A stretch of 64,000 bases of DNA, taken from Trissonchulus latispiculum (Eukaryota; Nematoda; Enoplea; Enoplida; Ironidae). A program made the translations under genes and the position numbers. This document shows positions 22,211 through 34,175 of the stretch, in pieces. The notes under the pieces were generated by a model. The model saw only the letters and a list, made by a program, of their open reading frames with translations. It made no database searches and had not been told where the DNA came from. The stretch spans positions 1 to 64,000 of the forward strand of contig JASAND010007760.1 in NCBI GenBank assembly GCA_030248195.1, read 5' to 3'. The number at the start of each line of letters is the position of its first letter. Within the stretch, counting starts at the first letter, position 1.

Positions 22211-22375
22211 CAATGATCATCTAATCATAAAATCAATAATCCTCGTCGTACTTAAATCAATTTAGTAGCCTAATTGCCCATCAGCTTTGTTTAATTACGC
22301 TTGTACATTAGCATTCATAATATTTACTTTGAGAAAAATACTGTGTGTACACAAAAGAGACAATCAATGTTTTTT

Positions 22376-22528
22376 TCACATTTCCATCGTCCAAATCCAA
22401 TATCTGTGCCAGTAATATCTTCGTTTGGCAAAATAAAAGGCGAGGTTGAGCAGTTCCACAACAGAAATGACTGAAGCTCCAGTAGCTATTCCCATGATGC
22501 CAGCGAATTGGGAAAGCAAATCAATTAT
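22376..22528 (-). CDS. DEG/ENaC last exon: TM2 and C-terminus
   Basis: The acceptor is atattgcttag^ATAATT, followed by 50 codons and TGA at 22376-22378. The hydrophobic helix contains QFAGIMGIATGASVISVVE. The G-A-S triplet occupies the position of the G/S-x-S selectivity filter and the helix ends with the expected Glu. A basic cytoplasmic tail (AKRRYYWHRYW) follows. Confidence 0.85.
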   Translation of the reverse strand: MIDLLSQFAGIMGIATGASVISVVELLNLAFYFAKRRYYWHRYWIWTMEM

Positions 22529-25500
22529 CTAAGCAATATTAAACAGAAGATTCAGTTAGTGTTCAATTATTCTGTTAGACAAGGAATTTGTATACACGTG
22601 TATGCCTGCGAGCGTTTTTTGACAACAACTGGATTTCAAACGGCTAAAACGGCATGTCGCGTCGCGTTGTAGCAGTTCAACGCATGTTGACATTCGTCAA
22701 CGCGTGTCCTTACAGTGCGTTAATGACTCTAAAGTCATCCTTGACTTTAGCGTAACCGTTTGTTTAGACTATTTGGGAGAAAAACGAGGCACTCTATTTT
22801 TCATTCTAATCTATTGTTATTAATTTTACAGATAAAATGAACATTACAAAAGCTGATTTCGACGTACGTTAATTTCGGGAACTTCCTGTCGTTTCACGTA
22901 AGCCGATGACTGGAGAAATACGTGGACCTTGGTTAGTCTAAACGTGTATATTTGTTATGTGATTGCATATATTTAAAAGGTTTTAGGATAACAGCAAATT
23001 GCTCAAATACAACGCATTAGCTAAATTTATTACTCGTCTCAGTATGATCATTGTTAAAGCTTAAATGTGAAATGTTGAAATAAGGATCAAAAGTGGTAAA
23101 ACATCGCCTGAAAGCAAGAAGGAAGATATCAGAGGAATACAGCAGCCACACATATGCTTTGCCTTGACTGCCCGATTTCCCCACCAGCCAGTTATTGTGA
23201 CTGTGCCCGCGTCAAACACTTGTTCACAGCCTGCAAGGACACGCTCAGAATACTTTTGAAGGCTTTATTTTTTACCATACTTAATTTACCTTTTTTATGA
23301 AAACTTTCAGTCAGTTTTGCTTATTTCCAAACTCTGCTTTTTTAACGTGCTGCCAGCTTTTGCGCAGTTGCACAGTCATTCATAAGCAAGGACGGGGTAA
23401 ACAGGAACTGTCCTTGGCGTTAAAGGGCGAGCTGCAAAATCTGTTGGAATTGAGTAAGTTTATTGAAAACTGAAATAGCCTTGTGTCAGTACCGGCAAAA
23501 ATAAATGATAAATGATAATGTCTTGACTTTAAATAATTTTCAAAAACAAAATCATAATTAGATGTCATTCTGCTAATGCTATTTCGCATTGATTTAAGCG
23601 CAGGTGCTAAGGGAAGCGTAAGCCAGAGGCAATAAAATACATTTATTATCCTGAGACCGATGGGACCGGTGGGCTCTGAGGATTTGACTGGGTAATGTAG
23701 CGTTCCGGATTCCAGATTTCTTCCCGACCGGGATTGAGGAAAATTTCAAGCCAGCGCACTACACGGCCCGGAACAACCCTACTTTAAAACTAAATCGATA
23801 ACTGCATATCCAAATTATTGATGCATTAAGCTGTGCTGTAATATAAGCCTGCATGGAGGCATTGTGACTATGTATCATAGTCACACGTTCGCGATTGCAA
23901 AATCCACATACCGTTCAGCTTTGTTGATGCGATCACTTGGTATACTCTAAAACAAATTTAAGTCAAGTCATGCAACTTCTCCTAGTTGTGGTTGCGTATG
24001 TTAACATACATTACACATTTATATTTACATATTCAGAACAATTTTACTAATATTTATTTCTATACTTTTTAATTTTTGTTTATAATTTTATGGCATAACA
24101 AGCCTATAATTTTCGTTTCTGTAGCAATGCATTCTGCACATGTTGATTGTGCGACTATTTCCTATCAATTTTGAATGTATTGCTTTAAACGCATCTTTTA
24201 GTGTGTCAGGATTGATATGACCAAGAGTACATAATACATAAGAGTGTGACAACAGGCAAGCTCTCTGTTATCAGCTGTAGGTACATGCTATGTTCGCTAA
24301 CGGCTGACCCCCCCACAAACGTGTATGTGCTCTTCAAAGAAATTCGCACGCTATCTTGTGCATCTATACGCACGTGTTAAAGCTCGAAGCAGACGCACAT
24401 TGAACCAACTGAGTAGTTGTGTTTTCGAGCTTTAACACGTAAAGATAGCGTGCGAATTTCTTTGAAGAGCACATACACGTTTGTGGGGGGGTCAGCCGTT
24501 AGCGAACATAGCATGTACCTACAGCTGATAACAGAGAGCTTGCCTGCTGTCACACTCTTATATATTATGTACTCTTGATATGACTCAGGCATCGCTTTAA
24601 AAAATTCCAAGCTCCCGGCATAGCTTGCAAGGAAGCAGTGGTTCTTACGATGACCATAGAACACGAATATATTCTAAATAAGCATTGGATGCTCATCAGG
24701 ATGAAGACTATTAAACTCCTATATAGCTCATCCTAGAAAGGTAAATGCAGGTGATATTTTAAGGGATGGGAAATCGCGATTAATGGTAAATAATGTCGTT
24801 GTAAACATTTTTGCCTACGAGTTTTCAAACTTACCAAATTCTTTGGCTTGCTCAAAGTGGCAGTAATTTCAAAGTATTCATTTCTGCAACAAACTAACGT
24901 CTGTTATATCTAATTAAAGCATCAGATCATAACAACTGATTTGGTTTACGGTTACGTGACAACCTCAATTAAATTTTCACTTTTGCATTATATCAACATT
25001 TTAAATAAGATTGCGGTAATAAGTTTAATAAGAAATGGTGGGTACTTCAAAGCTTCCTAGACAAAAATGCTCTGTGCAGTCAGTTACAGGTGGAGTTACG
25101 AATTCTAAAGCTACAGGAGAGTTCTGTTACGAAAACTGAAAATGTTGATTTCCGTCTTGAATTATACACGTAATTTTTTAAAAGACAGTAGCAAATTTTC
25201 ATTTGGTCGATTTACACTGCAAGGGGGTAGGTGTGGCGTGTGTAAATGCTCAGAAATGATTACGACATTGTCAGCTGATAAAAGCACGCAGCAGTCTACC
25301 CTGAAAGTTGAAATAATTCGGAAAACTCCCTGAAAGTATGTGGCACATTGACTCATCAATACTGATGCCCACTTCGACAGTCTACTACTGGAGCACACAA
25401 ATGCAGAGTACGATTGACCGCCATAAAGCTTTCTCCTCAGCTGAAAGCGTTGCGCGCTCAAAACTTGCTATATTGAAATTAGCTAATGGGCCAATGGCCC

Positions 25501-28436
25501 TAGTCTTCCCCGCGGAAGGAAGTCAACTTGTACCACTGTTTGTAAAATTAGCAGCACATTTATAGGTGCAGCTATCGAAGTCCTCACAGTATGCATTACC
25601 AAGAGTACATAATATAAGAGTGTGCCACTAGGCACACTCTCTATTATCAGAGCAAAAACTTCTGCTCACTAACGGCCCACCCCCCCCCGCAAATTAGACC
25701 CTTCATTTCAAAGAATTTTGTGCGCTATGTTTGTGTTCTAAAGCCCAAAGCAGGCACAAAATTTGCGCACGCACTGCTTGTGTTTTTGAGCTTAAGCACA
25801 TAAACATAGAGCGAGTGAGCGTACTCCCGTTTCGACTAGGTACTGATTTGCGGGGGGGGGTCACTAGGGTCTGATTTGCGGAGGGGGGTGGGCCGTTAGC
25901 GTGCAGAGCATAGTTTTTGCTCTGATAATATAGAGCTTGCCTAGTGGCATACTCTTATTATTATGTACTCTTGGTATTACTTATATAAGACTTTTAAAAG
26001 TCCATTTATACAATCGGGGTTAGTGATATTGCTTGGCCTACTCATACCAGTGTGCTAAGCATTTATTTATAAACGTTGCAATACATTTTACCTGCATGCA
26101 TTTGGGCAGTCGCAGCTTTTTGTCCAGTTGTGTAAGTCATCGCGGAACCTACCAACCTTTTTCCAAGCACATATGTCTAAAAGGTAACCTGATGTTGCAA
26201 ACTAAAATGGGTTGAAGTGTGAAGGTGTGCGCATGGATGGTGATATTATTAATGTCAAAAAGGTTGTTCATCTAGAAGTCAGATATCGAATCATAGACTC
26301 ATATAAATGAGCCGCTTATACACTATTCCCAAATTTATTTAGCCCTGATTCAGCTTTCCACACATGTTGGAAGGTGGAACTTTGTTGAACTTGCAGTACG
26401 AGTTCTATGAGTAGAATTCGTAGCTGAAAGCGGAGCATTACTGAACTATTGGTAAGTGATCCATTACTCCATTATTTGCTATTTTCTCTGATGAGCTGGT
26501 TTTGCCACTTTATCGTCCAAGCATTATATTTTAAATCATCAAGCAGTAATTAAATAACTATGAAAGCCTAAATCAAACACTAATTCCTGGCAGCTCAGCT
26601 TAAAATTTTGCAACAATTACTTATAACAATTATTCAGATGCATACGTTTGTCGGGAGACGTTTGATACAAAATTAAAAACACTTCCGTTTATTTTGTTTA
26701 ACATATGCAGACCTCAACGTTCCGGTAAAATTGTCAGTAACTTATTCGGTAAGACTTACTGCTTTAACGCTAGAAAATTCGTTAATAGATTACATAAATT
26801 CAGCTGCTTTAACTATCTCAAAATAGAGCTCATTAAGTTTAACTGAGTAAGCTATGAACTGAGCTATAACTGAGTGATCAAATAGTAAATTTAAGCGTAG
26901 CGATCTGTACCAGCACTAAATTAGCAGTTTGACAGACGTTTTACAATTGTGGGAATTTTATAAATACTTGCACTTAAAACCTTTTGCTTACGTTTTTCAG
27001 GGAAGCGATAACACTCCTCTCCAACAGAAAACATTGGATATTTTCCGGAATAACAGCCACATATTGAGTACATATGCTGTTGGTAGCAACTCAAATAGCA
27101 GGCCTTAAATGTTAAAGGTTTGAAATGATACGGTTATATTATGGTGGCAGTTATTATTTTCTAGGATTCTCCTGTTAAGTTCAAACCAATAATACATAGT
27201 TAAAGCTTTATGCTTTCACGAAATACATAGTTAAAGCTTTATGCTTTGAGGAGAAAAACACTTTCTGTGCGCACTGACGGCAGACCGCCGTCCACACAAG
27301 GTAACCCTGATGAATTAAAGGTTTCTTATACTATTCAGCAAAAGTAGACACAGTTTGCGTAAGCAGTGCACTCCCACTTCCACTGAGTACCACTTTGTGG
27401 GATGGTCACTGGGTACTGGGTCCAAGTGAGCTTTGGCTTTTTCTTCGTAGACTTATAAATTATAAAACTAACAAAAGATTAGTTTGTGGAGAGGGTCCAA
27501 GCTTGTACATTTAACACGCCATGTACATAATGTGTTAACTAGTGTGCTAGGACTGGGACTGTTATCCATATGGGGTGGTGCCAGACGGCATCAATTTGGA
27601 GGATAGATTGGTGAAACCGTGCAAGCATTGCTTTTCGTAAGATACCAAAGCCTACCCGATGTTAGACTCTGTTCAAGTATTCGTACCGGTAGCTTTGAAT
27701 TTATCTTGCATAATATATACTACAAACTGTCCAAAATGCCAGTTATGCTTTTCTGATCATTAATTTCCAAACAACGAGTTTGTAACAAGCTACAGTCAGA
27801 AACTGTCAACACAAACGAACGGAACGATTAATTAATTAATTAGTTAATGTTCGAACCGTATTGCTGTGGTGCTTTCAGAGCAAGTGTAAGATATAATGTT
27901 GAAAAGTACGACCACTTTTGATTCAATTTGATTTGAACCAAAGCAAACTTTATTCTCCTCGAAGTTTTCACCTTGGGACCCTAACTAAACGATTTCTTGT
28001 TGGACTAACCCATAATGGTAAAGTAAAATGACTAATGACGTAAAACTACCGTTCGGTGATATTCTGGAGATTGAAACAGCTGATACGTTAGCTCATCCGG
28101 TGTTGTTCTACATTGTCCATAATCACTTCCGAAGTAGTGCTCTTTTTGCTAAACAACATTTCTACTGTCTTTATTTACAGAATTGTTGTTCATCAGTGTT
28201 TGCTACTGCCATCAATCCAAAAAATTTTTCAGGGAAACTCGTATGACCCGAAATTTCAACAAAACCGCTAGTCAACCTTTCACCAAGGTATGCAGGTCAT
28301 TTCTGCAATGCCCATCTTTAGATTTATATCTTTTAAAACCCGTTAGTCAGAAAAACTGCTATGCCTATGACGTTAAAAACATGAGGGTTTTAACCTTATA
28401 CGTTTTTAAGATCGCTTAGGTTGCTGTAATTCTACG

Positions 28437-28507
<71 letters not shown>

Positions 28508-31500
28508 CTGAATCACCTTCAGTTCTTTTATTTCCCACCCGTTTTCCTCAGCTGAATTGTCTGCAGCTGTGGCAAGATACTGCAAGCGACACATGCAATT
28601 GAATATTATGTACTTACGAACACTGCTCCAAGCGAATGCTGAAAGTTGGCGCTCAGTTCCCAGCGTTCAGAACTGACCAGCGGATTTGAACTTTCGTGTC
28701 CGAGTTTGATTACCGGTCCTACACCTTTCCGCTCCACTAAATGCACGGTGGCTGTTAAGTTTACTACAAGCTTCAGACCTTAATCATAAAGTTATGTTAA
28801 ACAGGAAGACGTGGGGCAGATTGCAAGAGTTTACTGCCGATCAAAATTCCTAATTCCTAAATCTAATCTAATCTAATCTAATTTCCTAATTCCTAAATCT
28901 TAAGCAACATGGCTAAAGCAAATGCCCATTTTCGAGAACGCCGATATGGAATATGTGAGAAATTTCCAATTGGTTTCAAATCCGTGTCCTGCAACTCCGA
29001 GGCGTCTGCAGACTATAAGCAAGATTGAAGACATGTTTTTCTCCTTAACCCAGTCTTGCTAATAGAAAAGATTCAAAAACATAAAATTCAGCTAGACTTG
29101 GACTCAGGTAAACGTAATTCGAAAACGCATACCACTAGCGGATTGGAACAGTTTTAGAAATTTTAATTGCAATTCATGTTATTTTTCCTTATCGTACTGC
29201 GTGCATTGAAATTTGCGTCAAAATTATAATTATTCTATTTTTAAATGAAACTGTACGAAGACTGTTTTTGCAGCCGCTAAGGTATAAATTTTGGTTTTGC
29301 ATTGCTAATTAAAAACAAAAATAAACACAACAGGTTTCAGTCCTATTGACATTAGCATTCTGACACATTGTACATTTTTGAATTGCAGAAGCAGAATTTG
29401 AATTGAAGTAATTGGTTCATTACTTAACTTTCATGCTTCCATTTTTCTGCATGCTTTTGCTGGTAATATGCTAATAGCTCTATATTTCGGTATTAACCCG
29501 CCTAAATCAATTTCTGTCTTTGGCTTGCCAGAAATTATTCATAAAGAATGAAGGTTTTGAACACTCTGTTTCCTCTTCTTACCGTAATTTTCTCCAGCCT
29601 GGTGAGCCGTGCTAGTTGAGCTTAAAGTGAAGCATTCTCCTTGAGATTTGTCATAGTATTCGTTGAACACTAGATGTTGCGATGTGCTAAAACCAGAAAA
29701 CATGGATAGATATAGATATATGGCTTTCTTTGTAATGTGTATGAAATAAAATGCGGTATATGTTATAGTACAGTCTGAGATTCAGTACAGTCCCGGTCTA
29801 GATCAGTGCAGGATCAGCTTTCCTAACACAGTGCAGGTGTAACAAAGATTGAATGTATTTATAAAATTGGGATCACTGGTGTTACAAAATGTTTGGGAGC
29901 TGAACTGAATGAAAGTTTGATAATAAGCATTTCATAATTAATGCTGGGTGATCTATTTATATAATTGATAAATTAGTTGATCACAGAAAAATTGTTCCCT
30001 CACGTAGTACCATTTTATACAACATATTTAAACGTTAAGCAACCTTTCGTAGGAAGTGGAAACATTTCATAAGAATCGTTTACATTTTTAAATATTTTAA
30101 GTTAATGTGGGATTTTCAACGGGTTCATAAAGCCAAGTACTCATTTACGGTTGTTGCGTGATTGTATCTCAAAATGGAGGCAGCACATCTCTTAAACTTA
30201 AACTTAAAAATTCTTGAAGTTTTGGTCTCTCGACACACTCTCTTAGAATTTGAAAATACGTAATATAAGAAGAAATTAAGGTAACTACGTTATATAAGGG
30301 GATTTAGAGATATTTTATTATTGTACTAGTTTATTTAAAAATATTGTACTATCAACTATCATCTAAATGGTTAAAACCCACAAAAGCGGATATATAATAA
30401 TTACAGAAATTTGTCCACGTTGTATATGAAGAATTTAAGAACACCTGATTAATATAACTGGTCATATTGTTCTACAACTACCCCTATCAAGAGTACATAA
30501 TTATAAGAGTATGCCACTAGGCAAGCTCTATGTTATCAGAGCAAAAACTATGCTCTGCTCACTAACGGCCCACCCCTCCCCCTCCCGCAAATTAGACCCT
30601 AGTGACCCCCCCCCACAAATCAGTACCTAGTCGAAACGGGAGTACGCTCACTCGCTCTATGTTTATGTGCTTAAGCTCAAAAACACAAGCAGTGCGTGCG
30701 CGAATTTTGTGCCTGCTTTGAGCTTAGAACACAAACATAGCGCTCAAAATCTTTGAAGTGATGGGTCTGATTTGCGGGGGGGGGTGGGCCGTTAGCTAGC
30801 AGAGCATAGTTTTTGCTTGGACAACATAGAGTGTGCCTAGTGGCACACTCTTATATTATGTAATCTTGCCCCTATTCATAAATCCGTGTCAGACTTTCGC
30901 CTTAAACTATAAGCACTCATAGAAGAAATCCCTTAAACAAACTGACAACAGAATGAAATTCACAAAACTTCAGCAGCAGGAAATCTTAATCAAGCAAAAA
31001 ACATGAATCATTAAATGCATTTGTACTTGAATATCAGAATACCTATTCAGACCCCCAAACATGTTGCAACAGCAGTGAAGCAGGTTTTATAAATACATTC
31101 ATTCTTGGCTACAGTCTGCACTGTGCTAGGGCTGATCCCGCACTGTACTACTACCAGTGCAATCCGATACTGTGCTGAATTCCCTACTGTACTGCAACAT
31201 ATATAGATGTAAACTATACGTAATAGTACAGAAATACTACGACTACACACACAAAAGCGAACGCGCGCGCACACACACGGTTACATAAACAAATTCACAG
31301 GAACAATTTCTGCAACAAGTCTTGTATCACTAGAAAGCTCAGAAAAATGCTACAGGGTTACTAAGTTAGCATTTTAGTCATTTTTAATAAAAATGCCAGT
31401 TAATTATTTGTCGTAAGCCTTAAGTTATTTGGCAAATCAGTGAGCAGTCACACGTTTTATGAAGGCATGTATTTCAAAGGTAAAGATCTTTGTAACATCC

Positions 31501-31728
31501 TAGGGAGTTCCCAAGTTAAATCGTTGTTTGTTTCTTTGTTTGCTTCTGCATAGTAACGTAGCAGTAGGAGTAGTAGTAGTACCTATTACAGGGTAAATCT
31601 TTAAAAAGACACAGCGGTACTAAAGTTGCAAAGTCAGTCTTTGTAGTGACAGGACCGTCGTCCCCTTGAAGCAACGAAGAAAAAAATTGATTGAACATAT
31701 CGATATTAGAAGCAGTTCCTCCGATAAG
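22376..31728 (-). CDS. DEG/ENaC-family sodium channel subunit (partial gene model)
   Basis: This gene would encode a trimeric, two-pass plasma-membrane cation channel subunit (ASIC/degenerin/ENaC type). Five exons are firm: 31728-31583, 29686-29583, 28148-28050, 27103-26992 and 22528-22376. In order they encode the extracellular LVPLCLFKDLPCN block, the NEYYDKSQGECFTL block, the SDYGQC block, the cysteine-rich ACYLSCYQ…CGC block, and TM2 with the GATGAS-like filter (GIATGAS). Exons 28148 and 27103 join directly in phase 0; 31728 and 29686 join in phase 2. At least one exon between 29583 and 28148, and probably others between 26992 and 22528, are missing from the model. The N-terminal TM1 exons upstream of 31728 were not identified. 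The protein ends a short way after TM2. The gene is interrupted by MITEs in its introns, and an LTR element sits just past its stop. Confidence 0.8.
23103..23230 (-). CDS. Candidate DEG/ENaC exon with CGCC cluster
   Basis: The acceptor is gtccttgcag^GCTGTG and the donor GCGAT^GTTTTA. Phase 1 to 0 would connect the cysteine-rich exon to the TM2 exon. It encodes CEQVFD…HMCGCCIPL. The cysteines suit the C-x-C-x-x-P-C segment, but no clear homology to the stretch before TM2 is seen and the donor is weak. Confidence 0.35.
24222..24576. mobile_element. Foldback MITE (CAAGAGTACATAAT family) with ATATGAC duplication
   Basis: It is an almost perfect palindrome with its centre near 24400, ends CAAGAGTACATAAT and the inverse, and TSD ATATGAC (24215-24221 and 24578-24584). 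It has no coding capacity. It lies in a DEG/ENaC intron. Confidence 0.85.
25600..25973. mobile_element. Foldback MITE (CAAGAGTACATAAT family)
   Basis: The TIR is CAAGAGTACATAATATAAGAG, with internal C-run/G-run arms (GGCCCACCCCCCC). The flanks GCATTAC and GTATTAC are a 7-bp duplication with one mismatch. It is nearly the same subtype as 30488-30868. Confidence 0.8.
26992..27103 (-). CDS. DEG/ENaC cysteine-rich exon
   Basis: The acceptor is acatttaag^GCCTGC and the donor AAAAC^GTAAGC. Phase 0 to 1. ACYLSCYQQHMYSICGCY and the later EECYR give the C-x-x-x-C…C-x-C spacing that defines the thumb-base disulfide region of DEG/ENaC channels. Confidence 0.8.
28050..28148 (-). CDS. DEG/ENaC exon with SDYGQC motif
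   Basis: The acceptor is gttgtttag^CAAAAA and the donor GAACG^GTAGTT. It has 33 codons, phase 0 to 0. FGSDYGQC fits the conserved P-Y-x-x-C block that precedes the cysteine-rich domain. Confidence 0.75.
28436..28502. repeat. (AT)n microsatellite
   Basis: About 65 nt of alternating TA with one C interruption. Confidence 0.95.
29583..29686 (-). CDS. DEG/ENaC exon with GECFTL motif
   Basis: The acceptor is ttctggttttag^CACATC and the donor TTACG^GTAAGA. Phase 2 to 1, matching the preceding exon. HLVFNEYYDKSQGECFTL corresponds to the family block F-x-x-x-x-x-x-x-G-x-C-Y-T-F. Confidence 0.8.
30488..30868. mobile_element. Foldback MITE (CAAGAGTACATAAT family) with exact CCCCTAT duplication
   Basis: Seven-base flanks CCCCTAT lie at 30481-30487 and 30869-30875 exactly. 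Its arms and G/C runs match the copy at 25600-25973. It lies between two firm DEG/ENaC exons. Confidence 0.85.
31583..31728 (-). CDS. DEG/ENaC exon with CLFKDLPCN motif
   Basis: The acceptor is tgatcttttcag^CTTATC and the donor AATAG^GTACTA. It contributes 48 codons plus two bases (phase 0 to 2). The end LVPLCLFKDLPCN matches the family block around C-x-F-x-G-x-x-C-N in the extracellular domain. Confidence 0.8.
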
Positions 31729-33131
31729 CTGAAAAGATCAATAACAATACATTAAACATGAATAATCTCTTCTATAAATTATCTATTATTCGCATAAATG
31801 ATAAATAGATTACGATCATTTCAATGAAAAAGCGACAGTTAGAGATTCTGTCCTAATGAATAAGCGACAGGTGTAAACCTTTAAAGTCCATGGAGCACGT
31901 GGCCTCTCGCCTTACAGACAAAGTTGGGAAAATCACGAAAACAGTTTTTTCAACCATTTGGTAGTACCATATGTATAGTAAATAAATTTCGCTGAGCTAT
32001 TGACAAAACTAGCCGACGTGACGTTTGACCATCTCAAGAGGCCTAGGTCATGAGAAAGATGTGCTAACACAATCGAAGTCTTCAAAAGTAAACAAGTTTC
32101 AAATGCAAGCTTTTCGTGATTATTTTGTTATTGTATAGGATGTGGGTCACATCAATCTACATTCCCGCTCGGACGTTGTTCAGTAATGGAGGATTTGAAA
32201 AGTGGTTACGCAGGCTAGTATTTGAAAACGCTTGAAGATGCAAACCAGTTTTAACATTATAGCACCAGCAAAATGTGGCCAGCCTACCCTTTGGACAAAT
32301 GTGTCAAGAACCGTATTTCTAAAATGAACAGGAGCATAATTTGGACAGGGGGTTAAGCATGCATTATTTAGTACGTGCAAGCACACAATATACTTAGCCT
32401 CTGACGGTCAGTTTGAGATAGCATACCCATGTAGGGGCGGTGTTAGAGACGGCCAATGTGTGGGGCTACAGGTGATGTTCTCATTACATGATCTATGTTT
32501 AGTGTCTTTTTATCATGTACCCTTTTTTATTTTTTTAGATTCTGCAACAAAAAATGCCAGCCACGTACTGAGATAAACGTATCCGCAAAATCAAGCAGCT
32601 CCTCGGGAGAAACAAGATATAGAGCCTCTGCAAGTGTACTGAAAGAAACTATGCCATTCATTAGACGGCTTACTGCTCCTGTCTTCGTGGAGTACTTCAC
32701 ATTTCTCTGTTCGCCTAAGTTAAAGACGATAACACAGAAGCTGACTGAAACGTTTTGAGTATCTTGTCAACCAGGATTGTGAGAATGAAGCCATTCGAAT
32801 AAAGAAATTTTGGTCAAGCCATTGGCAACAGAAAAACAACCATTCCCGGAAACAGTTTCAGCAAATATTTAGAAAATCAAATGAGGTCACGTTCTAAAGC
32901 TTTGAAGTATTCTGCAATTTGGATTTTCAGGCAATCGAAATGAACTAGCGTTTCTCTATCTCTTGAGGTCGGCGAGTCTCTAAGCCACCCAAGCTCCTAC
33001 ATGGTACCTAGTCAATAAGTCAGTATGATTTAAGAATCAAGTGTGTTTGCCTGATGCGGTACAATTAAAGCCGACAGGGGAATTCTGAGTGAACGCTTCA
33101 GAATGCTTGACGTGTTTTTGCTCGGAGACCA
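31729..33131. other. Interval upstream of the first firm DEG/ENaC exon
   Basis: The TM1 and early extracellular exons of the channel should lie here or further upstream. Short minus-strand frames near 32350 (acceptor gttcattttag) are possible but show no family motif. No repeat was identified. Confidence 0.35.
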
Positions 33132-33790
33132 GGGGCCAATATTATAAAGCGATTTAACCCGGTTAAATCGCTAACCCGGGTTAGAAACTGGGTTATCAAC
33201 CCTAACCCAATAGTATAAAAACGGGGCTAGCGAAACCCGGGTTTCGCTAGATGGGTTAGGGTTAGGGTTAGGGTTAACTCTTAACCCAATGTTATAACCA
33301 AACCTGGGTTTGAAACCCGGGTTCAAATTGGGGTTAAATCCAGCAAATCTCAACCCTCCTCCGTGAGGAGGGTTAGCAGTTAACCCGGATGAGATTGGAT
33401 GAAAAAACTAATTTAGGAATTTTTGCAAATTAAGAGGAATACATTTTTCATATTGCTTTTCTTCGTGGTGGTATTTTCTGAACTTCAAATTTATCATTTC
33501 CAGCTTTCATGAAAAGGGTTCAAAAATGAAGATTGGGGTTAAAAATGGGGTTAACCCCAAAAATAACCGGGTTAAATCCTTGCTAGCTGAGTTAGCTGCT
33601 TGTATGAGCTAGTTGGGGTTAAAATCGGGGTTAACTCATAGGATAACCGGGTTAACTTAACCTAACCCGAAAAATGCTTTCTAATACAGGGTTAACCCCA
33701 AGGGTTAACCTAACCCAAAAATTTCGGGGTTAACCCCAAAATGGACTTAACCCGGGTTAGCCTTAACCCCATTTTTATAATATCGGCCCC
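33132..33790. mobile_element. MITE with GGGGCCaATATTATAAA ends and telomere-like TTAGGG run
   Basis: The left end GGGGCCAATATTATAAA pairs with TTTATAATATCGGCCCC at the right. The interior is built of GGGTTA/TAACCC, GGTTAACCC and related units, including four consecutive GGGTTA copies near 33254-33275. Confidence 0.75.
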
Positions 33791-33929
33791 AGTCTGACTA
33801 GCTTTCTGCTCAGTCAGTTATTAATAGTGGAATTTCTACGTTAACAATTTGTAATTCAAATTAGCTCATGTTCAAGTACCTGTTTTCATAACGCTGGAGA
33901 TGGTATATTTGGTGGTGTTGTTTCTGCAG

Positions 33930-34175
33930 CTGAAACTGAAACTGAAACCTAGTTTCAGCTTGTACATGTTTCAGTTTCAGTTGCTGAAACTGAAACTGAA
34001 ACTGAAACCATGACAGATTTGGAGCTGAAACTGAAACTGAAACTTAGTCGAAGTGAGAGCTGAAACTGAAACTGAAACTGAAATTAAAATAACTTTTGAG
34101 CTGAAACTGAAACTGAAACTAGAACCGTTTTGGAGCTGAAACTGAAACTGAAACAGTTTCATCTCCACACTAAGA
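33930..34175. repeat. (CTGAAA)n hexamer blocks, left cluster
   Basis: Several short arrays of ACTGAA, each ending in a GAGCTGAAACTGAAACTG run, are separated by unique 15-25-nt spacers. Related blocks lie at 35757-35865 and 36478-36700. Confidence 0.85.

Larger units (their letters stand above)
12721..22214 (-). mobile_element. Young Gag-only LTR retrotransposon with CAAT target duplication
   Basis: The element spans 12725-22210 (9486 bp) and is transcribed from the minus strand. Identical 4-bp CAAT flanks lie at 12721-12724 and 22211-22214. It has two 468-bp LTRs, a PBS next to the 5' LTR, a purine tract next to the 3' LTR, and one long Gag ORF. The 3.4 kb between gag and the 3' LTR has no protease, RT, RNase H or integrase motif in any frame. 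It should therefore depend on enzymes supplied by an autonomous relative. The TG…CA ends, PBS position and 4-bp duplication fit the Ty3/gypsy group. Confidence 0.85.

Noticed and set aside
33254..33275. True telomere
   Set aside because: Only four GGGTTA units occur within a MITE flanked by unique sequence on both sides.
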